Shown: positions 34,173 to 44,031, numbered from the stretch's first letter. The stretch is 63,037 nucleotides of DNA from a candidate division WOR-3 bacterium (GCA_039804025.1 JBDRZP010000015.1:1-63037); one strand, 5' to 3'. Notes: a model not told the origin generated them from the letters alone. Made by a program: numbers and translations.

Positions 34173-36260
34173 TTAAACTCTTATCCTCGCATCTGCAATA
34201 AAGGCTCCTTTACCCTTTTCAAATACAAAAACTGGATTTAAATCCATTTCTTTTATTTCATTAGCAAATTGAGAAAAAGATGATAATCTCAAAATAAAAT
34301 CCTTAACTTTTTCTATATCCCGCTCCTTTTCACCTCTTACACCTTTTAAAAATGGATAAAACTTTATTTCTCTTATCATATCATCAGCTTCTTCCACTGA
34401 AACAGGACTTAGTCTGAAGGTTACATCTTTAAAAACCTCAACAAAAATTCCTCCGAGCCCGAATAATAAAATATGACCGAACCTTTCATCCTTTTTTAAA
34501 CCAAGAATTATTTCCTTAAAATCACCTTTAACCATTTTCTGAATGATAGCTTTTTCATAATTTTTAATTTTTCTCTTGAAACTTTCTTTCATTTTTCTAT
34601 AAGCATTTAAAAGTTCCTTTTCATCTTTTATATCAAGAATCACTCCACCTTCATCCATTTTATGAACAACTTCTCCTGAAGCAATTTTTAAAACACAGGG
34701 AAAACCGATTTTTTTAATTTTTTTTATTAAATCTTCTTCATTAGAAGCCCTTTCCCATGGCAAAACCTCAAAACCTGCTCTTTCAAGAATTTCAAAACAT
34801 AAATCAAGGTCTATGAAAGTTTCACTTTTTTCTTTCTTTAAAAGTTCTTTTATATTTCCATCAAATTTAAAATTTTTATATGTTTCTTTTTTTTCCTTTA
34901 TAAAATTAGAATATTTAAGGGAATGTGCAAGAGCCCTTGCTGCTACATCAGGAAATCTATAAAAGGGAATACCTTCTTCTCTCAAAATATTTACACCCTT
35001 TTCTACATCCACAACACCCATTAAAACAGTCACAAAAGTTTTTTCCTTTCTTTTTGCATAATTTACAATTACTCTTGCAACTTTTTCTATGTCAATCATT
35101 CTCTGTGGTGCCATTAAAAAATAAACAGCATCAATATTTTTATCCTCATAAAGCGCCTTTATTGCAACTTCAAATTTTTCAGCATCTGCTTCAGCAAGTA
35201 AATCTACGGGATTTTTTAAAGAAGCATGTGGAGATACAAAGGGTTTAATTTTATTTTTTGTCTCCTCTGAAAGTTCATTTACTTTTAAACCTTTTTCAAT
35301 TAAAGCATCAGTTGCAACAATTCCAGGTCCTCCTGCATTTGTAACTATTCCGACCCTGTTTCCCTTTGGATAGGGTTGAGAAGCAAAAAGGGAAGCATAT
35401 TCAAAAAGCTCTAAAGGAGAACTGACTTCAATAACTCCTGCCTGTTTAAAAACTGTTCTATAAACAAGTGGTTCTCCTGCAAGAGAGCCAGTATGAGAGG
35501 AAACAGCTCTTGCACCCTCAGGACTCATTCCAGCTTTTAATGCTAAAATTGGCTTTTTCTTAGACACCCTTTTTGCAACTTCAATAAACTTCCTTCCGTT
35601 TTTTAATTCTTCAATATACATAAGAATTACTTTAGTTTTATCATCATTTCCAAGATATTCAAGAAGTTCAACTTCATCTATATCAACTTTATTACCCATA
35701 CTTATAACCTTTGAAAAACCTATTCCCCTTGATTTTGCAAAATCAAGAACCGCCACACAGATTGCTCCACTCTGTGATATAAAAGAAATTTCACCTTCCT
35801 TTGGCATATCACTTGCAAAATTTGTTGTAAACCTTACTTCTGGATCAGTATTAATCACACCTATACAGTTGGGACCTAAAATTCTTATTCCCCTTTCTTT
35901 TGAAATTTTTTCTATTTCCTTTTCAAGTTTTTCTCCCTCAGGGCCTGCTTCTTTAAAACCTGCACTTATTATAATAGAAGCTTTTATTCCCTTATCGGAA
36001 CACCCCTTTAACACCTCAGGAACATATAAAGAAGGGACAAGAATAACTGCAAGCTCTGGAACATCTGGAACATCCTCTATTTTTTTGTAACACCTATTTC
36101 CTAAAATACTCTCAGCATTTGGATTGACAATATAAATAGTCCCCTTATAACCTGAAAGTATCATATTTTTTAAAGTCACATATCCTACACTTCCTTCTTT
36201 TCGTGAAGCTCCTATTAAAAGAACACTTTTAGGGTTTAAAAGAACCGAGAGTTCTTTCAT
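34173..36260 (-). CDS. ADP-forming acetyl/acyl-CoA synthetase (fused alpha-beta)
   Basis: Converts acyl-CoA, ADP and phosphate to acid, ATP and CoA, or the reverse. About 695 aa holding both subunits. The N-terminal CoA-binding domain begins [20 protein letters not shown]. The ligase-CoA part contains the phospho-His site AVSSHTGSLAGE. The C-terminal ATP-grasp begins near residue 490 (FPCVLKIASGEVVHKMDEGG). The start was placed at the ATG at 36260, after GGAGGGAGGGTGGGT, instead of 36293, because family proteins begin with [12 protein letters not shown]. It overlaps the adenosyltransferase gene. Confidence 0.93.
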   Translation of the reverse strand: MKELSVLLNPKSVLLIGASRKEGSVGYVTLKNMILSGYKGTIYIVNPNAESILGNRCYKKIEDVPDVPELAVILVPSLYVPEVLKGCSDKGIKASIIISAGFKEAGPEGEKLEKEIEKISKERGIRILGPNCIGVINTDPEVRFTTNFASDMPKEGEISFISQSGAICVAVLDFAKSRGIGFSKVISMGNKVDIDEVELLEYLGNDDKTKVILMYIEELKNGRKFIEVAKRVSKKKPILALKAGMSPEGARAVSSHTGSLAGEPLVYRTVFKQAGVIEVSSPLELFEYASLFASQPYPKGNRVGIVTNAGGPGIVATDALIEKGLKVNELSEETKNKIKPFVSPHASLKNPVDLLAEADAEKFEVAIKALYEDKNIDAVYFLMAPQRMIDIEKVARVIVNYAKRKEKTFVTVLMGVVDVEKGVNILREEGIPFYRFPDVAARALAHSLKYSNFIKEKKETYKNFKFDGNIKELLKKEKSETFIDLDLCFEILERAGFEVLPWERASNEEDLIKKIKKIGFPCVLKIASGEVVHKMDEGGVILDIKDEKELLNAYRKMKESFKRKIKNYEKAIIQKMVKGDFKEIILGLKKDERFGHILLFGLGGIFVEVFKDVTFRLSPVSVEEADDMIREIKFYPFLKGVRGEKERDIEKVKDFILRLSSFSQFANEIKEMDLNPVFVFEKGKGAFIADARIRV

Positions 36261-36780
36261 ACCCACCCTCCCTCCTTGTAATTTCTCTTCCAAGCAAAAA
36301 TAAATAATCAGATAATCTATTAAGAAACTTTAGGACAACTTTAGCGGATTTAAATTCATCAAGAAGAGCAGCTACACTCCTCTCAGCTCTTCTTGAAACA
36401 GCTCTTGCTAAATGAAAATATAAAGATGCCAAAGTCCCTGATGGTAGGATGAACTCTTTAAGGGGACCCAAACTTTCACTTAATTTAGAAATTTTTTCTT
36501 CAAGTTCCTTAAAAATATTTTCATTCAATTCTGGACCTTTTTCTTCTTCAGGAATAATAAGCTGAGCTCCTGCAATAAAGATAAGTTTTTGGAGTTTTTC
36601 AACTTCCTCTTTTAAATCTTGATCCCGAGAGTAAAAGTAACAAAATCCTAAAAGTGAATTCAATTCATCTAAATCTCCAAGAGCATGGAATATTTTAGAA
36701 TCCTTTCTTTCTAATTTGTTTTTCCAGTAAGAAGAAAAACCCTCGTCCCCCTTACCTGTGAAAACCTTTGTAATTCTCAA
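36229..36780 (-). CDS. Cob(I)alamin adenosyltransferase, PduO type
   Basis: Transfers adenosyl from ATP to cob(I)alamin. A 183-aa helical-bundle protein. The ATP-binding N-terminus is [16 protein letters not shown] (about 4-19). A conserved [12 protein letters not shown] (about 36-47) follows, and the active-site helix is [15 protein letters not shown] (about 125-139). The start is TTG, sharing bases with the rpmA stop. It lies between ribosomal protein genes and an acyl-CoA synthetase. No B12-dependent enzyme and no cobalamin riboswitch is visible. Confidence 0.92.
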   Translation of the reverse strand: MRITKVFTGKGDEGFSSYWKNKLERKDSKIFHALGDLDELNSLLGFCYFYSRDQDLKEEVEKLQKLIFIAGAQLIIPEEEKGPELNENIFKELEEKISKLSESLGPLKEFILPSGTLASLYFHLARAVSRRAERSVAALLDEFKSAKVVLKFLNRLSDYLFLLGREITRREGGYERTLGSFKP

Positions 36781-37043
36781 TTAGAAAGTTCGCTTTCTGT
36801 ATACACAGAAACATAAACTCTATTCTTTTTCCTTTCAAATTTAACAAACCCTTCTTTTAAAGCAAATAAAGTATCATCTCCCCCTCTTTTAACATTCCAG
36901 CCAGGCCAGAATCTTGTGCCTCTCTGTCTGACAAGCACTTCTCCAGCTTTAACAAACATTCCGTCCCATCTCTTTATTCCGAGGTATTTAGAGTGAGAAT
37001 CCCTTCCATTTTTGGATGAACCCATTCCTTTTTTGTGTGCCAT
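36777..37043 (-). CDS. rpmA: 50S ribosomal protein L27
   Basis: An 88-aa large-subunit protein near the peptidyl transferase centre. The N-terminus [20 protein letters not shown] is the family signature, with no cleavable Firmicutes-type extension. The downstream [19 protein letters not shown] also matches. It follows rplU by 14 bases, the universal L21-L27 order. An Obg GTPase gene, the common third member, is replaced here by an adenosyltransferase gene. Confidence 0.97.
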   Translation of the reverse strand: MAHKKGMGSSKNGRDSHSKYLGIKRWDGMFVKAGEVLVRQRGTRFWPGWNVKRGGDDTLFALKEGFVKFERKKNRVYVSVYTESELSN

Positions 37044-37057
37044 TTTTTAACCTCCTT

Positions 37058-37375
37058 TTAAATTTCAATTTTCTCTATTTTAACCTCTGTAACCTTCTGC
37101 CTGTGTCCTTTTTTTCTCCTATAATTTTTCTTGGGTTTCATTTTAAAAACAATTACTTTTTTTAACTTTTTCAAAGGATTCAAAACCCTTGCTTTCACTT
37201 TCACATTCTCAAGATAAGGTGAACCTATTTTATATTTTCCATTCTCTTTAAGTAAAAGGACCTTATCAATAACAATTTCATCCCCTTCTTTTACATCAGG
37301 AAGAAGGGGAACTAAAATTCTTTTTCCTTCTTTCACAAAGAATTGTTCTCCTTTAAATTCAATTATTGCCCACAT
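37058..37375 (-). CDS. rplU: 50S ribosomal protein L21
   Basis: A 105-aa 23S rRNA-binding protein. The N-terminus MWAIIEFKGEQFFVKEGKRI and the C-terminal basic signature KPKKNYRRKKGHRQKVTEVK (about 80-99) identify it. GGAG lies before ATG. A promoter with a 17-base spacer is visible upstream. It is the first gene of the L21-L27-adenosyltransferase-acyl-CoA synthetase run. Confidence 0.97.
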   Translation of the reverse strand: MWAIIEFKGEQFFVKEGKRILVPLLPDVKEGDEIVIDKVLLLKENGKYKIGSPYLENVKVKARVLNPLKKLKKVIVFKMKPKKNYRRKKGHRQKVTEVKIEKIEI

Positions 37376-37406
37376 GGTTTCTCCTTTTTTAAAAAATTGA
37401 TTATTA

Positions 37407-37435
37407 ATTTTAATAAAAATTTTTTAAAATTTCAA
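37407..37435 (-). promoter_or_regulatory. rplU promoter
   Basis: Minus strand: TTGAAA (37430-37435), a 17-base spacer, and TAAAAT (37407-37412), 31 bases before the rplU ATG. The leader has no T-loop-like hairpin. Confidence 0.65.
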
Positions 37436-37440
37436 GTTTT

Positions 37441-39675
37441 TTATCTTAAAACAGTAAACTTTTTAACTTTTTTCTCCCTCCCTTTTAAAACTGCAAAATA
37501 TATTCCCTCATTTAATTTATTCTCAAATTTTATCCTGTAAATCCCTGGCTCAAACTCTTTATTTATAATATTTAAAACCTTTCTTCCTGAAACATCATAA
37601 ATTGAAAGTGCTATTTTTATTACCCTGCTTTTTCTCAATTTTTATTTTTAAAATAGAATCAAGAATCGGCGAAACAACCTGCTTTTCATAAATCTCATAA
37701 TTATTCTTCTTTATATGCCATAAACCAAGAGGATGATTATTTATATAGTTTTCTGTGAAAAAGTCATCTTTAAAAATTTTTTGATGTTTAGGCCTTCTTT
37801 CTTTATAGATGTAAATTCCCAGTAATTTCCCTCTAATTTTTTCCCAAATTTTATATATTTAGGGTTTCCATCTACCACCCTCTCATATGCAACCCATAAA
37901 GTATCATAATGAGATGTTAAAGTCGGAGATTTTCCGAAACTTATTTTCTTCTGATTCCATGTAAGACCATTATCAATTGAATAGGCGTGATAAATACCCA
38001 TATTGTGTGAATAAACAGTATGTATAATGTTTCCAATTCTTATAATATTCTTATTACTTGATGAGCATAGGTTTATACTATTTACATCTCATGATGCAAT
38101 AATTGGAGATGTTGTAGCCCATTTTTCATTAGAAAATTCTGAATAAATTCCATCCCTATATGCTCTTACTCTATAAAAGTAGTCCTTAAATTTTGAGACA
38201 TAGTTATCGGTCCATGTAATTTCTCCTGTTCCCTGCCCTTGTGTTGGATATATATAAATTGAATGCCAATTTTCATTTATCCCTTTCCTCCATATTTCAT
38301 AACCTGATTCATAGTTTGAATTGTCATTCCAGGTTAAAGTGATAGAATTATAAGGATAAGAAGAATTTGCTGAAAGGTTTGTAGGGCGGTTTAAATAATG
38401 GGACAACATAATAACAGTTGTATCCATTTTCATATATTGATTTGACCATAAGTTTTGTGCTGAAATTTTTATAAAATATTTACCAGAAGGAACAAAATTC
38501 CCGCTATAATCCTTCATATCCCAGTATACAGTATGATGACTCATTGGGAAATAATAATTACTATAAAGTGTTCTCACATAACTCCAATTTTGATTATATA
38601 TTACAATCGTAACTTTCCCGTTCCATGTAATTGTGAAATTTATCTTTACAAGTAATTCATTTTGAGAGGTATTTAGGTTCAATATGTCCATCCCTGGGAT
38701 ATAGTGCTGTCCACCGCTCGAATCACTCCATTGCTCAACTATAAAAATATTGCCATAACCTTTTGGAATGGAAATCTCCAGTGGTAAAATAAATTCATTT
38801 TCTCCAACCCCCTTTTTTCCAATTTTACATAAAGGCTCTAAATCAGGTGTAAATTTCTCTAAAAAACAGTTCACCATGTTAGTTACCCATACTCCTCCTT
38901 CGTAGTCCACTTCTATTGAGGAATAACAGGGTTCGTTTAAAGAAAACTCTTTCGCCCATTGATAGTTGTTCTGACCCAGGTATTTTATTTTTACTATTCT
39001 TTTGTTCCCCTGATCTAATACATATAAAAAATTCCCCCATAAACTTTTTGCTATTCCTATGGGAAAACTAAATTTACCTACTCCTTGACCCCTTTCTCCA
39101 TAACTATCTATAAGCTCTCCATTTGTATTGAAATGATAAATCTTTGAATCGTAAACATCTAATACCCATATTTCATCATCACATGGATCATTTAATGTGC
39201 CTTTAATATCTAAATCTACATCTTCTGGTAACCTAAAAATTCCCTCACCAATAGAAGTTGAATAAAAAAGTTTTTTATTTTGGAAATCATAAATCAATTT
39301 TACTATTCTTCCGTTAAATTTATCTACTACATAAACTTCACTTGCAGGTGAACTTGTAAGTTTTATTGGTGTCCTGAATTTGCCTTTACCTGTTCCAAAC
39401 TCATCAAATGCCCTTAACCAGTTATCATTATAATCTCCATAAATAATTCTATCACAAGGACCATCTGCAGCAATCCCTATTAGCCACCAACCTCCACTTG
39501 GCTTTTGTCTAAAACAACAAGCACTTGAAGTAGGATACATAAAAAGAGGGGTCCCTAAATATTCTTCTGCCATACTTTTTGTAACTTTATCCTGAAATAA
39601 AATAGTGGTCTTACTCATTTGAGCATTTATAATCTCTAATGAAATAAAAATAAAAAATAAAATTATTTTATTCAT
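37441..39675 (-). pseudogene. Disrupted exported NHL/FlgD-like/FN3 protein with T9SS-like C-terminal domain
   Basis: Minus strand. The intact 5' part (39675-38089, 528 codons) has a signal peptide, NHL-type repeats (GTGKGKFRTPI, GKFSFPIGIAKS), a FlgD-Ig-like unit (GNFVPSGKYFIKI) and an FN3 domain, then TGA at 38089-38091. The same frame continues past this stop for about 95 codons (SSNKNIIRIGN, AYSIDNGLTWNQKK: BNR-like). A frameshift near 37790 moves coding to RPKHQKIFKDDFF, and a second near 37630 leads to IYDVSGRKVLNI and GIYFAVL, a type IX-like sorting domain ending at 37441. One stop and two frameshifts argue for decay; errors in the assembly are the alternative. Confidence 0.8.
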
Positions 39676-39684
39676 CAGCCCCCC

Positions 39685-41202
39685 TTAATTCTTCTTTGTT
39701 TTATTTATCTCTTCTATCATTTTATTTTTGATTTCTTTAAAATTTTCTTTCCAGATTTTTATATACACATTCTTCTCCTCACTCTTTTCAGTTTCTCCAA
39801 GTCTTTGAGCAATCAATTCAAATAAAGAAATATCTCTAAGAGAATATGACCTCTGATATAAAAATAAAATATCAAACAGTATAAGATCCTCATAATAAGG
39901 AAAATCTTTCATCTTCTGAATATCCTTATAATATTCCGAATTTCTGAAATCCTCATAACTCATCGACTCAGAAAATATTACCATCGAATCAAGGATTGTT
40001 AAGCCTACATATGGCAAATAAGGGGAATTTTTATTTTCTTTCTTTAATATCTCATAGATTTCCACCCTTTTTTTATTTTTATCTCTTTTTGTATATTTTT
40101 TAACTTTCTTAACAGGAGGTTCAATATGACTCCACATAACACGGTCAAAATAAGAAATAGCAAGTTCTTTTTCTTTTTTGTTAGGATATTCTTTAATATA
40201 AAAAGGAACCCATTCATTTTTTCGACTACCCTCTTTAAATCCTCTTTTTAACTTAACCCAGTACTTACCGGGAGAAAGAGTTATATATCTTGTAAACTTG
40301 TAATAAACTGTATCATTTGGTAATACTTTAGAAGAAAAAGTATAAGCCAAGGTATACATAATATTAGGTTTAATTTTTTTAATTTCCCCTCTTTTATCTT
40401 TAAGAAGAAGCGTAATTTCTAGATCTAAGAATAAATCCTGTATATTATGGATGAATCCCCCGACCATAATAGGTTTTTTCCCTCCATTAATTATCCAGAC
40501 TTTGAAAGTTAAAGGTTCTCCTACATAGAAAGTATCTTTATAAAGAGTTAAAGATTCTCTAACAGAATTTAAAAAGTTTGAAAATGAATTTTCCAAATTA
40601 CTGGAAAAAGCCAATATCTGGTTGGAAGTAGGGAGATTCCTTAGTGAAACTTTGTGAGAAATACAGAATTCAGCAGGAAGATTGGACGAAGTGAATGTGT
40701 AATCCATAATGCATCCAATAGGTACAGGATGATTTTTAAAGGCTAACTGATGTCCTATTTCGTGAGCTAAAACACTTCCATTTGCAACCCGGTGTAAGCT
40801 TCCAAAATATTTTTTTATTGGTTCCACAAAAATTACTGAGCCTTTAAAAGAATTATGATATGTAATTCCCCAAAGATAAGGATTTTGCTTAAACTTTGAA
40901 ACTACTGCTAAATAAAACATAGTGTTCAAAGATTTATGCAAATTTATATAACTATACGGACCAATTTCTTTTACTGAATCATAACTTAAAGTTTCATTAT
41001 AAATAAAAGTTAATTTTTTGTTGGTATTTCCACAGTTTTTTACTTGATTTTCTATAATAAAGGTATTAATATTATAGCCACTCATTATATCCGCTTCTGT
41101 TTCACCCCATTTACCTGCACCTATACCAGGAGATTCTCCACAGGATACAATAAAAATTGATAAAATTACATAGATTATAACTTTCAATTTTTTTATTCTC
41201 AT
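39685..41202 (-). CDS. Lipoprotein with metzincin-like zinc motif
   Basis: A 505-aa exported protein. The N-terminal signal ends in the lipobox IVSC. A zinc-binding motif HEIGHQLAFKNH is at about residues 145-156, followed by GCIMDYTFTSS, which resembles the Met-turn of metzincins. The spacing to the third His is one residue longer than the standard HExxHxxGxxH. The middle (about 215-340) looks like a beta-sandwich (TLYKDTFYVGEPLTFKVWII). The C-terminal 150 residues are helical and charged. It lies in the block of decayed exported genes but is itself intact. Substrate unknown. Confidence 0.7.
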   Translation of the reverse strand: MRIKKLKVIIYVILSIFIVSCGESPGIGAGKWGETEADIMSGYNINTFIIENQVKNCGNTNKKLTFIYNETLSYDSVKEIGPYSYINLHKSLNTMFYLAVVSKFKQNPYLWGITYHNSFKGSVIFVEPIKKYFGSLHRVANGSVLAHEIGHQLAFKNHPVPIGCIMDYTFTSSNLPAEFCISHKVSLRNLPTSNQILAFSSNLENSFSNFLNSVRESLTLYKDTFYVGEPLTFKVWIINGGKKPIMVGGFIHNIQDLFLDLEITLLLKDKRGEIKKIKPNIMYTLAYTFSSKVLPNDTVYYKFTRYITLSPGKYWVKLKRGFKEGSRKNEWVPFYIKEYPNKKEKELAISYFDRVMWSHIEPPVKKVKKYTKRDKNKKRVEIYEILKKENKNSPYLPYVGLTILDSMVIFSESMSYEDFRNSEYYKDIQKMKDFPYYEDLILFDILFLYQRSYSLRDISLFELIAQRLGETEKSEEKNVYIKIWKENFKEIKNKMIEEINKTKKN

Positions 41203-41236
41203 TCCTTTATCCTCTTTTCAAAATTTTTATTTGGTC

Positions 41237-41252
41237 AAAGTATTCGAACTTT
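41237..41252 (-). promoter_or_regulatory. 5'-leader hairpin with TTCGAAT before the metzincin-like gene
   Basis: Minus strand AAAGT-TCGAAT-ACTTT: a 5-bp stem; the loop region contains TTCGAAT, the classic tRNA T-loop. GG/CC closure is absent. It begins about five bases after the predicted start and lies 35 bases before the ATG. Confidence 0.45.
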
Positions 41253-41262
41253 ATCATAATTT

Positions 41263-41288
41263 ATTATAAGATTAAAAAAACTTGTCAA
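41263..41288 (-). promoter_or_regulatory. Putative promoter with short spacer
   Basis: Minus strand TTGACA (41283-41288) and TATAAT (41263-41268), separated by only 14 bases. A very similar arrangement is found at 43795-43819. The 129-base gap here otherwise holds nothing recognised. Confidence 0.45.
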
Positions 41289-41331
41289 GGGAAATTATAA
41301 AATCCATTTCTTTCTCCAATATTTTCGCTTA

Positions 41332-43083
41332 TTAACTTCCTATTTTTAAAAATATAAACTTTTTCCTTTCCCCCTTCCATTTTATAAAATAAATTCCGTT
41401 TGAAAGATTTTTTGGCTTAAAGACATAAAAATGCTTACCCTTTTCTAATCTCCCTAAATTTATTATCTCCCTTAACCTTCCTGAGACATCAAGAACTTCC
41501 AATTTTACATAAGATGAAGATAAAAGATTTAAAAATAAATAACCCTCACTTCTAATCAAAGACGGATAAAAAATAAAAAACTCATCATTCTGAGACATAT
41601 TAAACTCAGTTCCTTTGTAAATATACATCTTTTTATAATGAGCTGCAATAACATAAGGACCATAAAATATAGGCCAGAACCAAGAATTTAACCAGGGAAT
41701 GTATTTATCTGTATATTTAGTTCTAAAAAGTGTATCTCCATTTTGTAAATCAATTGAATACAAATTATCTCCTGCTGCCCAAAAAATCTTATTCTCTGTG
41801 ATAGTAATACTTGTTGTGCCACCTGAATCTACAGGATGAATTTTCCAGATCTCATCACCTGTGTCTGCATGTAATTTGTAAATAGTTCCAAATCTAGTGC
41901 ATAAAAGCCAAGTATCATAAAGTGAAGGAGTCGGGAGAATAAACTTTCCAAACTCATTTTTCCTCCATAAAATTTCTGTTAGGTTTTTATTCACACAATA
42001 CAAAGTTTCAGACGCAAAGAAGTATATGTTTGTAGGGTATTTTACTAAAGGAAACCTATTGTCAATCCATCCTGAAGGGTCAAATTTGCATATTTCCTCA
42101 CCTGTATATCTATTTAAAGATAAAAATGGGCTTTCATCGGCTCCTGCAAATAGGTAATCATCAATTATTGCTCCACCTCCTGCATATGGCCAAGCTTCCG
42201 CATATATAGTATCTCTCCAGATAATCTTCCCTCTATTTTTTATACCATACATAACCCCTTGTAAATTTGAAACATAAATAAAAGTATCCACCGGGACAGG
42301 CTGAAATTCAACAGTGAATAAGGGTATTCCCCAAATTGAGTCACCTCTTTTTGCATTAAGTAAAAATAATGTCGCCATTGTTGTATCAAAAGAAATGCTT
42401 GTCCCTGCTAAGAGAAGTGTATCATTTATAAGTGAAGTTGTCCATACATTCGCAGTTAACCCTTTCTTCCATAAAATTTTTCCACTTTCTATATCTATTG
42501 CTCTTAAAAATCTTCCACCATCACCTACATAAATCACACCATTTGAAGATATTGATGCAGAAATCATTAAAAAATCGTTATGAACAAGTTTATAAGTCCA
42601 TTTATAATTCAAAGGTGGATATACAGAATAAGGATATTCTCCTGTATGTTGTGGATTCACCTAAAACATTCGCCAACTTGGATATCTGCCATAATCATAA
42701 GAATGTGAAAAATTAGAAATACTCTCTTCTTTTTCTCTAATAAAAAAATTGTTAGAGACTTTTAAATTTTTTAATTCAATAACCTCTTCATATTTTTGAC
42801 CATCCCATTTTAAATAAACAACCTTTATCCTCCCTTTTTCTTTAACCTTATCAAAAATTTTGTTTTCAACGGGTCTAAATACCCATAATAAAGTGTCCTC
42901 TATATCTTTATCAGGAAAAGAATATCTTTTTACTGCAACCGCATAGTAATTTTTACCTGAAGGTGAATAAAAAATTCCCACCCCTTTTAAAGGTTCTGTG
43001 CTTTTAAAAGTAAATAAAATTCCTTTATTCTCTATAAACTCAGCATTAAAAGCAAAAATAATTAATATTAAAAGTGAAACCAT
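41332..43083 (-). pseudogene. PQQ-type beta-propeller protein with T9SS-like tail, split by in-frame TAG
   Basis: Minus strand. The frame runs 43083 to 41332 with one TAG at 42661-42663. Before the stop: a signal peptide (MVSLLILIIFAFNA), a beta domain, and GRYPSWRMF. Directly after it, in the same frame: VNPQHTGEYPYSVYPP, then PQQ propeller repeats (SSNGVIYVGDGGRFLRAID, GKILWKKGL, DTGDEIWKIHP) and a C-terminal sorting-like domain (VLDVSGRLREI, NGIYFIKW). The classic propeller start is W-x-MF-x-x-N-P-Q-H-T-G, so the TAG falls inside a conserved motif. Either a young pseudogene, a sequencing error or readthrough. Downstream translation might restart at GTG 42660. Confidence 0.82.
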
Positions 43084-43084
43084 A

Positions 43085-43744
43085 TCACCACTTATATTTT
43101 ATCCCTATTGTCATTCTCCCAAGTTTTCCTTCTTGATAGTTTAAGGGAAAAGCAAGTCCACCTAAAACTAAGAAATCTTTTTGAACTTTTATTTTTTCCC
43201 CTTTTCGTTCCCATTCCAAATTCAAAAGTCCATAAAATAGAGAGTAAGTTTCCCAAAAAATTCCAAACCTCTTAAAGATTTCTTTCTCAACACCAAATAT
43301 TAAAGGGAAACCTAAAATATCTCCATCAAAATTTACCTCTATAAAAGTGTCTAAAACTGAATTTCTAAATGTCTTATCATAATAGAAAATATTTATTAAA
43401 GAAGATGAAACACCAGGACCAAAATAAAAATCAAATTCTTTTAAGAATATAGAAAACAAAAAAGAAAACTCTACACATATCTCTTTGAAATGTAAACTCT
43501 TTTCCGAAGAATATGGTGGATCAGAATAATAATTTTTAGTCCAGCCATCAATGAGACTATAATTTATTTTTAAAAGCATATTTTCCTTTTTCAAAGAAAC
43601 ACCAATATTAAATCCTTTGGGAACTGTAACATTTATTTCTACAAATGGAAGGTAATAACCATATGGAAGAAAATAATAGGAAGATGTAAAACCTGTATAG
43701 ATATTATAATCTAAATAAAGAAATAAAATAATTAAATTATACAT
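43085..43744 (-). CDS. Hypothetical exported beta-rich protein
   Basis: A 219-aa protein with a hydrophobic start (MYNLIILFLYLDY) and a body rich in aromatic residues and alternating strands (FNIGVSLKKENMLLKINYSL, FKEICVEFSFLFSIF, LGRMTIGIKYKW). The terminal aromatic (YKW) and strand pattern suggest a small outer-membrane beta-barrel; no family was recognised. It is first in a transcript with the split PQQ gene, whose start is one base beyond this stop. Confidence 0.55.
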   Translation of the reverse strand: MYNLIILFLYLDYNIYTGFTSSYYFLPYGYYLPFVEINVTVPKGFNIGVSLKKENMLLKINYSLIDGWTKNYYSDPPYSSEKSLHFKEICVEFSFLFSIFLKEFDFYFGPGVSSSLINIFYYDKTFRNSVLDTFIEVNFDGDILGFPLIFGVEKEIFKRFGIFWETYSLFYGLLNLEWERKGEKIKVQKDFLVLGGLAFPLNYQEGKLGRMTIGIKYKW

Positions 43745-43767
43745 AATAACCTGTTAACTTAAAATAT

Positions 43768-43786
43768 GTAAGGATTAGAACCATAC
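43768..43786 (-). promoter_or_regulatory. 5'-leader T-loop-like hairpin
   Basis: Minus strand GTA-T-GG-TTCTAAT-CC-T-TAC: GG/CC closure, one T-T mismatch, then three outer pairs. The loop heptamer is the same as in the metK leader. It lies 24 bases before the ATG of the gene ending at 43744. Confidence 0.6.
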
Positions 43787-43794
43787 ATTAATTT

Positions 43795-43819
43795 ATTATA
43801 GTATAAAAAAAATTGTCAA
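43795..43819 (-). promoter_or_regulatory. Putative promoter with short spacer
   Basis: Minus strand TTGACA (43814-43819) and TATAAT (43795-43800), 13 bases apart. The -35-like box overlaps the last codons of repeat copy B. Confidence 0.4.
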
Positions 43820-43935
43820 GGTAAATGTGAAATACCATAACATTTTAGTATATTAAATTTTTCTGGCTCAATAAGATTACAAGGAGTGCCTACCACAAAA
43901 TGTTCCTTTATGGTCCTCTTTAAACCTCTAAACAT
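43816..43935 (-). repeat. Dispersed repeat copy B with a 39-codon open frame
   Basis: Minus strand. It matches copy A (4531-4624). It has an ATG at 43935 and reads MFRGLKRTIKEHFVV, then GTPCNLIEPEKFNILKCYGI and SHLP before TGA. Changes between the copies are partly silent, so the element once coded for protein. Whether this 39-aa frame is a live small protein or a fragment of a larger gene is unknown. It lies in a 507-base gap (43745-44251) that otherwise holds a promoter, a leader hairpin and one more coding fragment. Confidence 0.7.
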
Positions 43936-44031
43936 AAAAATTTACTTCTTAAATTTAAAAGGGTTCTTTGCTTTTTTCTGGCCTATATTTCCAAATTTGA
44001 TAATTTATTTTCTAAATTTTTCCCCCTTATT

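Noticed and set aside
36781-37060. Cobalamin riboswitch for the adenosyltransferase gene
   Set aside because: The gene starts inside the rpmA stop codon, leaving no leader for a riboswitch.
37441-43083. Reassigned stop codons (TGA or TAG read as amino acids)
   Set aside because: Both TAG (trpS) and TGA (ftsK, frr, secA and others) end conserved genes here at the expected places, so the standard code holds.
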